From Bremerella volcania (GTDB lineage Bacteria > Planctomycetota > Planctomycetia > Pirellulales > Pirellulaceae): a stretch of DNA of 64,000 bases. Positions within the stretch are counted from its first letter, which is position 1; every line of letters begins with the position of its first letter. The position numbers and the translations under genes are program-made. Under the pieces are notes generated by a model. That model saw only the letters and a program-made list of their open reading frames with translations, ran no database searches and had not been told where the DNA came from. Below are positions 18,400 through 27,888 of the stretch, one piece after another. The stretch is from assembly GCF_007748115.1 (NCBI RefSeq), contig NZ_CP036289.1, forward strand, positions 5,766,001-5,830,000. Direction: 5' to 3'.

Positions 18400-19611
18400 T
18401 TAGGCAGCGATGTCCGCGATTCGGAACGCCCCGTAGGTGTGCACGCGATCCTTGACGTGAAGCTCGTCGGCCAGCTCCTGGTGATAGGTCAATAGTTCGC
18501 CGACCTGCTTTTTCTGACCCTTATGCGTGATCTCGACTTCGTCGATGAAGTCGGTGTTCAGGCCGCCTGTTCGCCAGATGATGCGGGCATCTTCTTCCCC
18601 TGCCAGTCGATTGGTAATTGCCTGCCATTCGTTTTCCAGGGCGAAGTAAAGCTTGTCGGTCAGCCAGTCTTGATGATCTAGAAGCACCAGGCGGTGAATC
18701 GGGTGACCGTTGTGCTTTTCGAGGAAGTGCTGCACCGAGTCGGTATGGGTACTGACCTTGTGGACCAGGCCATCCTTAAGCTTCTGGAAGTTCTCAGGCT
18801 TGAGGTATTCCGGACAACACTGTTCGGTGTATTGGCCGGTCACGTAGACGCGCCAGAAGTAGTTGTCTTGGATAGGCAGTTCGGCGAAGACGGCTCGCAT
18901 GTTGTCTTGCACGAAGTCGACGATGCCGTTGGAGTACTGCTTCTCCAGATGCTCGCGCTGGGCTCTTGGCACGCCGACCAGGCTCCACGTGGTATCTCGG
19001 CTCATCGCGAACTTGAGAGGTCCGGTCCACAGCTTGCGGTCGATGACCTCGAAGATTTCTTTCTGCTCGTCCAGCGACTTGGCATCCAACAGTTCGAGAA
19101 CCAGCGGTCGCATCCGCAGGACGTTCTCGACGTACATGTTCACCACCTTGGCGAACGCACCGGAAGTACCGCGGAAGTAGAAGCTGCGTTTCTTACGAGG
19201 GCGGAAGTACTTGATCTTCCGATCCCAGTAGCTGCGAGACCATTCTGGTAACGAACCACGCAGCTTCGATTTGTAGGCCTCTTTGAAGTCGAGCAACTGC
19301 CCTTTGCCAAACATGGAGAAGAAGTCTTCATACTCCAGGTTCTGGATGGCTGCTTTCTTGAGATCCAGCAGGGCGTTCTGCCGTGGATTCATGTCGACCG
19401 CATAAACATGGTTGGCACCGGCCAGAACGTAGTCGAGCGCGTTGCAACCAGCCGACGTAATGACCATCACATTGTGATGCGGTTGAATCTCCAGGGCGAC
19501 CCGATCCAAGCGGGGATCTTCCCAGCAGGTGTTGTACACTAAGTTGTTACGGTGAACGAAGTTAAAAACACGACCTCGAACCCAGCTAACCAATGCCATT
19601 GCGGCCCTCAA
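18400..19611 (-). CDS. btaA: SAM:diacylglycerol 3-amino-3-carboxypropyltransferase BtaA
   Basis: A 403-residue DUF3419 protein. The family block [16 protein letters not shown] is near the N-terminus, followed by the SAM-binding [15 protein letters not shown] and [33 protein letters not shown] and VLLDHQDWL lie toward the C-terminus. BtaA moves the aminocarboxypropyl group of SAM to diacylglycerol. With btaB next to it, the organism should make DGTS, a phosphorus-free lipid used under phosphate limitation. A start four codons later (MALVSW) is equally possible. Promoter and any Pho box would lie in 19612-19853; none was clear. Confidence 0.9.
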   Translation of the reverse strand: MRAAMALVSWVRGRVFNFVHRNNLVYNTCWEDPRLDRVALEIQPHHNVMVITSAGCNALDYVLAGANHVYAVDMNPRQNALLDLKKAAIQNLEYEDFFSMFGKGQLLDFKEAYKSKLRGSLPEWSRSYWDRKIKYFRPRKKRSFYFRGTSGAFAKVVNMYVENVLRMRPLVLELLDAKSLDEQKEIFEVIDRKLWTGPLKFAMSRDTTWSLVGVPRAQREHLEKQYSNGIVDFVQDNMRAVFAELPIQDNYFWRVYVTGQYTEQCCPEYLKPENFQKLKDGLVHKVSTHTDSVQHFLEKHNGHPIHRLVLLDHQDWLTDKLYFALENEWQAITNRLAGEEDARIIWRTGGLNTDFIDEVEITHKGQKKQVGELLTYHQELADELHVKDRVHTYGAFRIADIAA

Positions 19612-19853
19612 AGAACTAGATCAGGCAAGGATGGGGGAAACCGGATAGGTAACCCTGCCAATTTGTAGAGCCCTGGAATCAGAACCCCAAAGTAACTCAT
19701 TGATTGTAGGGGCTCTGGGGCCGATCACAAGCCACACTGCCCCCCATTCCCCCTCCATTTCCTCGCTTCTTACATAAGATTTACCCATTCTCGGGATCCG
19801 GCAGGCCAACTTGATGCGATGGTGAAGATCCCGGGTAAAGGATGATATTTTGC

Positions 19854-20756
19854 CTATCCTGATCTTCGCTCCGCTGGGCCATCCATTGCCAGAAAGAACT
19901 GCTCAGTGGTGAATTTTCGGAAAGCGGCCGCTAGCAGCTCCGAAATGTCTTCCGAAGGGGCGACCTCGATGACCGCTCCTTCGATCGACTGGGAAACGCT
20001 TAGTCCCTCGGTTAGCCGCACCAGCAGATGGTATTCCCAGCGAGAAAGAGGGACGCGACGGACGATATAGTCCCTCCGCGTTAAGGCCAGCCAGCTGGGT
20101 GTGGCTTCGGGAATGGCGGCCTGGGTATCTTGCTTGATCGCCGTGATGAAGTTGCTGATCGGGAACGGAAAGGAGTGCAGCCGTAGACAGGGCACCATCT
20201 GGAATTTAGCTTCGGCGAAAGACTCCGGCGAGATGCCTTCCAGCTGCGATGGCGAGAACACCTCTGCCTGCTCGATGCCGCGGCCGTCGAAGATGGCGTC
20301 GATACTGCGTTCGGCAACGGCAAGCCCCACCAGGAAGTCCTCGAACCCTAGCTGGTCCGTTCCTCGGGTTGGACTCGTCTCTTCCAGAAAATCGGGAAAC
20401 CGATCTCCCAGGCGGTTCAGCGTGTACGATCGAGACGGGTACTGCTGCAGATAGGTGATCGCAAACTGATCGAATAATTCGTCACCGACCGTCTTGGCAA
20501 ACAGGGGATAGATCGACTTCAAACACTCGACCAGCCGGGCATAGTAGGCGTGAGCGTACACTTCCAACCGCTGGGCGCTGGTTCGCCGCTGGCTGCGAGT
20601 AACGATCGACTCGATCTGCGACGCATCGACCGCGATGTGCTCTTGAGCTTCCGGCGAATGGACTCCTTCCGCCACGCCATTCACGTGGGTAATCACCGAC
20701 TGCATCCACTTTTGAAGCACCGGCAAGCTATGCAAACTCGGTTGGCCGTCGGTCAT
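19854..20756 (-). CDS. DUF2063 (BufC/HvfC-like) partner of the MNIO enzyme
   Basis: A 300-residue protein with the N-terminal DUF2063 region (YAHAYYARLVECLKSIYPLF and FAITYLQQYPSRSYTLNRLG) and a C-terminal part likely to be winged-helix-like. Proteins of this family sit next to DUF692 multinuclear iron oxidases and help recognise or deliver the precursor peptide (BufC/HvfC type). It begins 4 nt after the DUF692 stop, so the pair is tightly coupled. Third gene of a three-gene cassette with the Cys-rich peptide at 21706-22158. Confidence 0.85.
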   Translation of the reverse strand: MTDGQPSLHSLPVLQKWMQSVITHVNGVAEGVHSPEAQEHIAVDASQIESIVTRSQRRTSAQRLEVYAHAYYARLVECLKSIYPLFAKTVGDELFDQFAITYLQQYPSRSYTLNRLGDRFPDFLEETSPTRGTDQLGFEDFLVGLAVAERSIDAIFDGRGIEQAEVFSPSQLEGISPESFAEAKFQMVPCLRLHSFPFPISNFITAIKQDTQAAIPEATPSWLALTRRDYIVRRVPLSRWEYHLLVRLTEGLSVSQSIEGAVIEVAPSEDISELLAAAFRKFTTEQFFLAMDGPAERRSG

Positions 20757-20760
20757 CGCA

Positions 20761-21672
20761 TTAGCTCACTTCATGCTCGATACGATGTGCAGGATGCGGC
20801 ACGGGCGTGTGCCCCTGGTCCGCAGGTTCATCGGCCACAATCGTTTCCCCCTCGATAAAACGCTTCGCCTTGAGCACCTCGGCATGCAGCGTGGGGAAGT
20901 CGGGGATGTTGGCGTCCCATTCTAGCAGCGTCGAAACACCCCCAGTTCGTTCGTGAGCCAACCGATACAGCTTCCAAACCGGGTCGATCACGTGTCCGTC
21001 GTGCGTGTCGATGCAGTAGTCTCCCATGTTGGTGTGCCCTGCCAGGTGAAACTGAACAATGCTTTCCCACGGAAGATTCTCAATGTACTCGACTGGGTCA
21101 AAGTCATGATTCACGGCAGACACGTAAACGTTGTTCACATCCAGCAGTAGCCCGCATCCGGTCTCCTCGGTCAAAGCGGTCAGAAATTCCCATTCACTCA
21201 TCGTCGACGACGCGAAGGTGACGTAGCTGCTGGGATCTTCCAGAATCAGCGGACGCTCCAGATAGTCTTGCACCTGGCGAACCCGCCCAGCAACATGCTG
21301 AAGCGTTTCGTCGTTGTAAGGAATCGGCAGCAGGTCGTGCGTGTTCTGACCGGAAACGCCGGTCCAGCAGACATGATCGGAGATCCAACGGGCACCAATC
21401 GCCTGAGCAAGAGACTTCAGCTTGGCGAGGTACTCGAAGTCGAGCGGATCGGTGCTGCCAATCGAAAGCGAAACACCGTGCATAACGACCGGGTAACGCT
21501 CGGCGACCTGGTCGAGGACATACCGCGGACGTCCTTGCGAGTCGATGTAGTTCTCGGAGATGATCTCGAACCAGTCGACCCTGGGCCAGTGCTCGAGGAT
21601 ATAAGAGAAGTGGGGGGCGCGAAGTCCGACCCCCAGTCCCAGGTTTTCGTGGCCAAGCCGTGGCTGTGGCAT
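20761..21672 (-). CDS. DUF692 multinuclear non-heme iron oxidase (MNIO), BufB-like
   Basis: A 303-residue TIM-barrel enzyme. Conserved metal and structural blocks are all visible: [66 protein letters not shown] and [15 protein letters not shown] enzymes use two or three iron ions to oxidise cysteines of ribosomal peptides, for example to oxazolone/thioamide (MbnB) or thiooxazole (BufB). The gene begins 33 nt after a nine-cysteine exported peptide and is followed at 4 nt by its DUF2063 partner. The substrate is inferred to be that peptide. Confidence 0.92.
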   Translation of the reverse strand: MPQPRLGHENLGLGVGLRAPHFSYILEHWPRVDWFEIISENYIDSQGRPRYVLDQVAERYPVVMHGVSLSIGSTDPLDFEYLAKLKSLAQAIGARWISDHVCWTGVSGQNTHDLLPIPYNDETLQHVAGRVRQVQDYLERPLILEDPSSYVTFASSTMSEWEFLTALTEETGCGLLLDVNNVYVSAVNHDFDPVEYIENLPWESIVQFHLAGHTNMGDYCIDTHDGHVIDPVWKLYRLAHERTGGVSTLLEWDANIPDFPTLHAEVLKAKRFIEGETIVADEPADQGHTPVPHPAHRIEHEVS

Positions 21673-21705
21673 CTTCGCTTCTCTGAGTGTTAGGCGTTCG
21701 TGATT

Positions 21706-22158
21706 CTAAGCGGCCGGTTCTGGAGCAGGATTCAACTCGACACCCTTTTCTTTCATCCGCTCTTCGAACAACTCACGGGCCTTCTTCCACATGCCGCCAC
21801 TCATGGGAACGTGACAGCCACCTTTGCCGGCACACTCGTTTGCCCCTGGCGTTTTACCGCAGCCCCCTTGTCCTTTGCAGTCATTGTGGCCACCGCAGAT
21901 GTGATGCTCGACCGTAGCACACGTACCGGCTCCGGCACATTCATTGGTCCCCTTGGCACCCTGGCCTTTGCATTCGTTCAATCCGCGACAAGCATGCTTG
22001 GCAACGGTGGATGTCCCATCGCCTTCGGCAGGGGCATCGCCGGTCGTCTTGGGAGCAGGCTGCGAACCGCAACCGATCGTCCCGGCCGCCATCATCCCGC
22101 TGAGGGCTGCCGCGGAAAGCTTATGGAAGTCGCGTCGGGTGTAATCTTTCTGAGACAT
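21706..22158 (-). CDS. Tat-exported nine-cysteine peptide, candidate MNIO-modified RiPP precursor
   Basis: A 150-residue protein. It starts with a twin-arginine signal (YTRRDFHKLS, then a hydrophobic stretch) ending near Cys30, possibly a lipoprotein site (TIGC). Residues 55-118 are a Gly/Cys-rich core with nine cysteines at 57, 63, 74, 80, 88, 94, 100, 109 and 115; five neighbouring pairs are exactly CX5C, embedded in repeats such as NECKGQG, NECAGAG and NECAGKG. A charged helix follows (WKKARELFEERMKEKG). The gene heads a cassette with DUF692 and DUF2063, the arrangement of bufferin-type copper-binding RiPPs. It does not look like the DUF2282 bufferins I know, so it may be a distinct precursor family. 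Copper or metal role is inferred. Confidence 0.8.
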   Translation of the reverse strand: MSQKDYTRRDFHKLSAAALSGMMAAGTIGCGSQPAPKTTGDAPAEGDGTSTVAKHACRGLNECKGQGAKGTNECAGAGTCATVEHHICGGHNDCKGQGGCGKTPGANECAGKGGCHVPMSGGMWKKARELFEERMKEKGVELNPAPEPAA

Positions 22159-22262
22159 TTGCCTGATTTCCTGTTCGAACTGGAAGCGGGGGGTGATGAT
22201 CTCGTGTCTAACAAACAGTCTAGCCGATTCAGATAACCGCGTCTGGTGACCTGGAATACGGT

Positions 22263-23510
22263 TTAGCCGAAAAATTCGACTGTCGTCCGCACGGCATCGG
22301 CCAGCTTTTCGACCTCTTCGCGCGTGTTGTACAGATAGAAACTGGCTCGCACGCTTGCACTGATTCCTAGCTTCTTATGCAGCGGCAAGGTGCAGTGATG
22401 CCCCTCGCGAACGGCAATCCCGCGCCCATCGAGAAAGGTCGCGACGTCACTGGCGGCCAGGCCATCGATCACAAAGCTCACGATGCCTGCCTTCTTGCTC
22501 ACGTCCGGCCCCAAGATCTTCAGGCCTGGCACATCGGCCAATAGTTCGTGAGCGTACGCGGCCAACGATTGCTCGTGTTGCAGGATTCGAGCCAGGCCGA
22601 CTTGCTCCAGGTACTCAATCGCCGGCTTCATGGCAATCGCATCGGCGATCGGCGGCGTGCCGGCTTCAAACTTTGCCGGAAGCATCGCAGGCGTGAAGCG
22701 ATCGATCTCGACCACGTCGATCATGCTCCCCCCGCCCAAAAATGGCGGCATCTCTTCCAGCAACGCGTGTTTGCCGTACAAAACCCCCACGCCTGATGGC
22801 CCCAACATTTTATGGCCGCTGAATGCCACGAAATCGGCATCCCAACCACCCACATCGATCGCTTCATGCGGCACGGCCTGGGCGGCGTCGACCATCACCT
22901 TGGCTCCCACGGCATGGGCTTCCTTGGCAATTTCAGCGACGGGGTTGATGGTCCCTAAAACGTTTGAAACGGCTGCCAGTGCCACGATTTTGGTCCGCTC
23001 GGTCAGCAGTACGGAAAGGGAATCGAGATCGAGTTGGCCATCTGCGGTGACCGGAATCGCCCGAATCTTCGCCCCGGTTCGTTGAGCCAATTGCTGCCAC
23101 GGAACGAGGTTCGAGTGATGCTCCATCTCGGTCAGCAGAATTTCGTCCCCTGCCGTGACGTTGGCATCCCCCCAGCTACGCGCCACCAGGTTGATGCCCA
23201 TGGTGGTTCCGCTGGTGAAGATCACTTCGTTCTCGAACGCCGCACCGATGAACTGCTGCACGGCTCGCCGAGCTTCTTCAAACAAATCAGTCGATTCGCC
23301 ACTGAGCCGATGCGCGCCACGGTGCACATTCGCGTAATGCTTTTCATAGACATTACTTAGGCACTGGATCACCGAGTTGGGACGCTGGCTGCTGGCCCCG
23401 TTGTCGAGATAGACGAGGGGATGCTGTTCTTCGTCAACCTGGTGCAGAATTGGGAAATCGGCCCGGATGCGCTGGACATCCAATTGCGATTCCACGTCAA
23501 AAGTGGCCAT
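22263..23510 (-). CDS. sufS: Group II cysteine desulfurase SufS
   Basis: A 415-residue PLP enzyme of the SufS/CsdA type that takes sulfur from cysteine as persulfide. Visible are VYLDNGASSQRPNSVI, TSGTTMGINLVA, MEHHSNLVPW, VDAAQAVPHEAI, the PLP lysine in AFSGHKMLGPSGVGVLYG and the catalytic cysteine region VREGHHCTLPLHKKLG. Ends in a standard position with no other suf gene in the window. The Cys-rich peptide gene follows 104 nt downstream on the same strand; whether they are co-transcribed is unclear. Confidence 0.93.
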   Translation of the reverse strand: MATFDVESQLDVQRIRADFPILHQVDEEQHPLVYLDNGASSQRPNSVIQCLSNVYEKHYANVHRGAHRLSGESTDLFEEARRAVQQFIGAAFENEVIFTSGTTMGINLVARSWGDANVTAGDEILLTEMEHHSNLVPWQQLAQRTGAKIRAIPVTADGQLDLDSLSVLLTERTKIVALAAVSNVLGTINPVAEIAKEAHAVGAKVMVDAAQAVPHEAIDVGGWDADFVAFSGHKMLGPSGVGVLYGKHALLEEMPPFLGGGSMIDVVEIDRFTPAMLPAKFEAGTPPIADAIAMKPAIEYLEQVGLARILQHEQSLAAYAHELLADVPGLKILGPDVSKKAGIVSFVIDGLAASDVATFLDGRGIAVREGHHCTLPLHKKLGISASVRASFYLYNTREEVEKLADAVRTTVEFFG

Positions 23511-23623
23511 GAACTCGTAATTCTGTTGGGGGGAAACGCCGGCTTAGGTCGCCGTCTATTTTTCGCATACTTTAGTTATTTTATTCCCCTGGACCCCAAT
23601 CGACAACGAGCGGTTCGCTTCCA

Positions 23624-24592
23624 TTACTTAAGTCGCCAGAATGTATCCCATGGAATCTTCAGCTCTTTGCGAGATGCCTCGGTCTCTTGGGCAAAGCGAG
23701 CCGCATCAAGGGGATACCCGGCCGTTTCGGCAATCCCTGGCACGTGCCTGGCCCAATAGGCGTTGATGGCCCGCATCGCCACCTCGCGGTGAAACTTGGC
23801 GTAGATCGATGCCAACGCGGTGGGGAGGAAGCCTTCCCCCTTCGAGCGGAACTCGATCGATACCTCCAAAGAGCCAACCTCGCCAACATAACGGCTGACG
23901 CCGCGCGACTCCTCTTGGATCTGCCACCATGTGTCAGGAAAGAAGTGCTGTAACAGACCGGCGTAGTAATCTCGCCCGCCGTGCTTGTCACACACGATGC
24001 GAACGGCCTGGGGGGATGTGGCGTCGAGTTCTTCGAGCAATCGCCGCACCAGCCCAAGCGATGCGTGCGAAAGGACAGTGCTTTTGTTGCCGATTCTGGC
24101 GAGTCGCTCGTTGTAAGCTTTCTCGGTAAGAAAGAGACTTCTTACCTGGGCCAGCGAAACGCCCGACGACTGGCAAGCACCATCAAACTGAGTCTTTCGC
24201 TCGGACACCGTTTCCCCAGCAGCGTGCAGCGGGCACGAGTGCTCCCAGCCTGTGTACCATGGGGCGAGATCTTGTGGCAATTCATCCCCCAGGTCTGGCT
24301 CGCAGCAGCCTTGCCAGATGGGATGAACGTGAGATAAATGATCACCGGTTGCCAGCACCGCTTCTTCCAGCAGCGAAAGATCGTCTCGCTTGCCGTACAC
24401 TACTTTGGAATCAGCGATCGCCAGGTGTTTGCGCGATGGCTTGCGTGCGATGGCGTCCTTCAGCAGGTCGTACAACTCGACGCCATCCAGGTCTTCGTGG
24501 CGATCGTCGAGTTGCCACACGGTTCCACCGATGACCAGTGGTCCTAGGTTCGGGCCGTATCCGGCTTCATCGATTCCAATCAGATATGCCAC
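23624..24592 (-). CDS. Divergent RNase HII-like protein
   Basis: A 322-residue protein that begins with a recognisable RNase HII motif, GIDEAGYGPNLGPLVIGG (Asp8, Glu9), followed by ADSKVVYGK (like DSKKL), an acidic ICDKHGGRDYY and a C-terminal ASIYAKFHREVAM, close to ASIxAKVxRD of RNase HII. Between them lies an insertion (about 75-150) with several Cys and Trp not found in canonical enzymes of about 200-220 residues. It may cleave RNA in RNA-DNA hybrids, or be a planctomycete paralogue with another substrate. No paralogue is in view. It is divergently spaced from nothing: both neighbours are on the same strand, with gaps of 113 and 58 nt. Confidence 0.7.
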   Translation of the reverse strand: MAYLIGIDEAGYGPNLGPLVIGGTVWQLDDRHEDLDGVELYDLLKDAIARKPSRKHLAIADSKVVYGKRDDLSLLEEAVLATGDHLSHVHPIWQGCCEPDLGDELPQDLAPWYTGWEHSCPLHAAGETVSERKTQFDGACQSSGVSLAQVRSLFLTEKAYNERLARIGNKSTVLSHASLGLVRRLLEELDATSPQAVRIVCDKHGGRDYYAGLLQHFFPDTWWQIQEESRGVSRYVGEVGSLEVSIEFRSKGEGFLPTALASIYAKFHREVAMRAINAYWARHVPGIAETAGYPLDAARFAQETEASRKELKIPWDTFWRLK

Positions 24593-24650
24593 GCTGATGC
24601 TGCCTGCGAGAGAACGTCACTGGTTTCAACTCGCACCGTTCTAAGCGGAT

Positions 24651-27600
24651 TTATTGAAATTGCAAGAGACCGAACTCGCTCGGCCCCATTTCATACAGGG
24701 CACTTGAAGGCCATGCCTCAGTTCCTTCGCTGACCAGCACCCGCTGGACGGCCATCCCCCAGGTATCGCCAGGCGCGAGCCCTTGGCCCGACAACTCTTT
24801 AAATGGAATGGCCGCTTCAATGGTCCAAGTCGCAGAATCCTGATCGGCGGCAACGTACCAGTTGGGGTTCCACGCTAGGTTGCCCGAGAGGGAATCAGCG
24901 GTTCGTCCGCGATAGTCGACCGACAAGCAGTACGAGGTAGCGTAGTCGCGGTCGAGATCGAGGTAGATGCGAACTCGATCACTTGTCTGAAGATCGGCGT
25001 CGCGCTCGCGTGGGCGCTGCCCTGGGGCTTCGTAACGGAAGTTCTTCGACTTCATGCACCGAATCGCCAAGTAAAGATAATCGTCGTCAAAGCCCACGAT
25101 CATCGCGGCCGGCGGTGCCCCCGATTCGGGCGAAAGGGTACCGGCCTGAAAGTCAACCGGCTTGCCGGTTTGCCAGACCCGATCATTCAACCGGCCATCA
25201 AGCACAGGCTTCGACTCGTCGTAGTTGGCCGCCACCACCGGGGCATCGACGCGGCTGTTACCACGCCCGAGAACCAGTTCCCACTGGGCACGTCGACACC
25301 ATGGATTCTCCTGCCCTAGGTTCAACAGCCGTCGAATGTACGACTCGCCCTGGCGCGAGTGCCCCTGCTCGGCATGAAGACGTTCCAGCAGAAACGCCAA
25401 GGAAGGATCGGCCAAAACTTGTGGCATATTTTGGCTCAGTTCCGCGATCAACTTCGCGGCCCGCTCAGGCGACTTGGTCGGACGCTTATAATTCGTGGGA
25501 TCATCGAAAGAAACCGTCGCAACTTCGCTGGCATCGGACGGTTCCTCGTCCCCTGTACCTTCTTTGGGTGCCGTTGGCGTGGCAAACTCTGCCGAACTAC
25601 GATTTTGAAACTGGATTTCGATGCTTGCGTAGTACGCCAGAAGCCACGCGGCGGAACGCTCGGCCAGGACATGTGAGGGATAGGTGCTGACAATCTGGTG
25701 ATGCATGTCAGCCGCTAACGAAAGATTACCACTCTCGTTAGCCTTTTCCGCCAGGTGCGAAAGGACTTCGACGCTACGCGCTGGCGGCAAGTCTTCCGAC
25801 AGCTTGAGCATTTGGCCCAATAGTAACGCGCCACGCTGTTCGTCTTTCATGGCATGATTGATCATCTCGAACATGTTCCGCCGCTTCTGAGCAGTTCGCT
25901 GAAGCTGCGCCAGATCAACGAGCGACATTTGCTGAGGCGGTCGTCGTGCGCCTTTGCCCGCCGGGACGGAGAGGCCGGTGAAGATATCGCTCAAGCGACC
26001 TTCGATCAGTCCGGACGAGCGCAAGACTTTCAACTCCAGCGTGGAGGGTGCATCAATCAGTTGGCCTGTGGCGATCCCCCGTGACACGCCCGCGTGCTCG
26101 GACAACGACATGGCAAGTTGCGGAGAGATCTGAGTCGCATTCAGCGTGATCGAACCGTTCTGACCTTCCGGTACCACGCTGCAAACCCGGGCTACGGTCC
26201 ACGGGTCTAATCCCAGTTCGGACTGTTGTTCGGGAAAACTGTCTGCTTCGCTGGCCTTCTCCACCGCACGAAGCACCAGTTGATTGACCATGTAGGCCAG
26301 GGGATCTTTGCCGGTTGGATCGGCGTAGTCGGTCAGGACCACGGTTGGTTTCCATTGCCGAATGCGCTGGACCAGGTAGCTTTCCGCGGCAGCGAGCCCC
26401 TGACCGTCGTTGGCGGCATCCCAGGTCTTGGCCATTTGATCGCCGGTCAGCTTAAGCTTGGCATTGTAGGCCGGGAACTGCCAGGCCGTGTGACCGACGT
26501 TCGCGCCACTATGCAGCAGGGCATCGGCAAGCGGCGGGCGAGGCGTGCCCGTTTGCGGCATCGGACGATTGATCACTTCCATACCGGTCAGGTATCCCTG
26601 CGAGCCGGCGTGATGACTTACCAGTTCATATGGGATGATCGATGCATCGTGGAAGATGCCCAGCAAGGCGAGACGCTGGCCTCCTTGCCGCTGTACCGTC
26701 CAAGTTTGACCACCATCATTGGTATGCAGGATGGTTCCCAGCGAGCCGACGGCCCAGCCGGTCGTTTCATTGCGAAAGAAGATCGCTCGAATCGTCGTCG
26801 TGGTGGGAAGCTTTTGCGTGGTGAACGATTGTCCGCCGTCGCTGGAATGCAGCACGAAACTGCCTGGGTCGCCGGCAATCCAGACATGCTTGCCCAGACG
26901 CTCGACCGCGTAAAAGTCAACTTGGCGGTCGGTCTGCTGAAGCGGTCCCGGCGCGACGACTTCCCATGATGTGCCTGCGTTGTTGGAATTGAGGATCAGC
27001 CCTCCTTCCCCCACGGCGGTCGCATCTTTGGCTCCGGCAACCACGATGTCCTGCATGTCCCGGAGCGGATCGACCAGGATCGTTGGCTTGCGAATGCCGC
27101 CGCGATCGGCCAGCGAGAGATTTCCACTTACGCCAGCCAACAAGAGTTCGCCCCCAGGCAAGACAGCGAACTTTTGAAAGCGTGTGTTCTGGGTGCCTGG
27201 CAAGCTTCTCCAGCTGCGTCCCCCGTCGCTGGTTTCAAACAGCCCGGTCGGGAACAGGTGCGAACCATGACCAACGGCCCAGCCATGCCGGGTATCTTCA
27301 AATCGCATGCCGGTCAGCTTCGGCAGTGACTGCTCTGGCATCAACTTCCACGACATCCCTCCATCGCCGGTCGTTAGGACGACTCCGCGAGTCTGGGTGC
27401 TGTAAGGTTGTTGATGACCGCCAACCGCCCAGCCGTGCCGTGGGTCGGTGAAATAAACGCTTGTCAGGTGGGCGTCGGTACCGGAAGGAACCTGTCGCCA
27501 CTCGAGTCCGCCATCGTCGGTTTGCCAGATGGCTCCATGATCGCCGACGGCAATCCCATGGCGATCATCCACAAAAGACACGTCGTTCAACTGGGCATCG

Positions 27601-27725
27601 AGGTACCAGGTCCCTGGCACTTCGGCCGCCACCGGCGACGCTAGCATCGCCAGGCAGATCCACAGAAGAGTGCAAGTTAGAAATCGACCGACGTTTGGAA
27701 TGAGTCCGTTCATTCGCGAAACCAC
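24651..27725 (-). CDS. Secreted multidomain protein: YCF48-type propeller, LmbE-like domain, CBM9-like domain
   Basis: A 1024-residue exported protein. A signal peptide (about 10-35) precedes roughly six BNR/YCF48-like repeats such as TDDGGLEWRQV, HGWAVG and TNDGGQTWTV (about 40-345). The next part (about 350-560) resembles a degenerate PIG-L/LmbE deacetylase: HDASIIPYELVSHHAG, LLHSGANVGHTAWQFP and WKPTVVLTDYADPTGKDPLA; the canonical AHPDDE is absent. A helical middle with TPR-like features follows, and the last 180 residues are CBM9-like (PVLDGRLNDRVWQ, DDDYLYLAIRC, VRIYLDLDRDYAT, IPFKEL). It probably acts in the periplasm or outside the cell; the function is unknown. Monocistronic by spacing. 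Confidence 0.65.
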   Translation of the reverse strand: MVSRMNGLIPNVGRFLTCTLLWICLAMLASPVAAEVPGTWYLDAQLNDVSFVDDRHGIAVGDHGAIWQTDDGGLEWRQVPSGTDAHLTSVYFTDPRHGWAVGGHQQPYSTQTRGVVLTTGDGGMSWKLMPEQSLPKLTGMRFEDTRHGWAVGHGSHLFPTGLFETSDGGRSWRSLPGTQNTRFQKFAVLPGGELLLAGVSGNLSLADRGGIRKPTILVDPLRDMQDIVVAGAKDATAVGEGGLILNSNNAGTSWEVVAPGPLQQTDRQVDFYAVERLGKHVWIAGDPGSFVLHSSDGGQSFTTQKLPTTTTIRAIFFRNETTGWAVGSLGTILHTNDGGQTWTVQRQGGQRLALLGIFHDASIIPYELVSHHAGSQGYLTGMEVINRPMPQTGTPRPPLADALLHSGANVGHTAWQFPAYNAKLKLTGDQMAKTWDAANDGQGLAAAESYLVQRIRQWKPTVVLTDYADPTGKDPLAYMVNQLVLRAVEKASEADSFPEQQSELGLDPWTVARVCSVVPEGQNGSITLNATQISPQLAMSLSEHAGVSRGIATGQLIDAPSTLELKVLRSSGLIEGRLSDIFTGLSVPAGKGARRPPQQMSLVDLAQLQRTAQKRRNMFEMINHAMKDEQRGALLLGQMLKLSEDLPPARSVEVLSHLAEKANESGNLSLAADMHHQIVSTYPSHVLAERSAAWLLAYYASIEIQFQNRSSAEFATPTAPKEGTGDEEPSDASEVATVSFDDPTNYKRPTKSPERAAKLIAELSQNMPQVLADPSLAFLLERLHAEQGHSRQGESYIRRLLNLGQENPWCRRAQWELVLGRGNSRVDAPVVAANYDESKPVLDGRLNDRVWQTGKPVDFQAGTLSPESGAPPAAMIVGFDDDYLYLAIRCMKSKNFRYEAPGQRPRERDADLQTSDRVRIYLDLDRDYATSYCLSVDYRGRTADSLSGNLAWNPNWYVAADQDSATWTIEAAIPFKELSGQGLAPGDTWGMAVQRVLVSEGTEAWPSSALYEMGPSEFGLLQFQ

Positions 27726-27888
27726 GATGGCACTAGAGGGGAGTCTTACGAGAATCGGGACGGAATCTTAGAAGAATTCGCACAATCGTGCCAATCCGGT
27801 TCGTCCGACTTTAGAGAAATCGTGCGAACCAAATCGAGAAAATTGCGATAAACAGTCATAGTGTCCACACCTTCTTGGGGAGAGGCTC

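Noticed and set aside
19621-19809. 62-codon minus-strand frame between btaA and the DUF2063 gene
   Set aside because: Irregular composition, no ribosome site, no homology pattern; the region is more likely promoter/terminator.
22263-23510. SufS as a functional part of the Cys-rich peptide cassette
   Set aside because: Separated by 104 nt, conserved housekeeping enzyme; adjacency alone is not enough.
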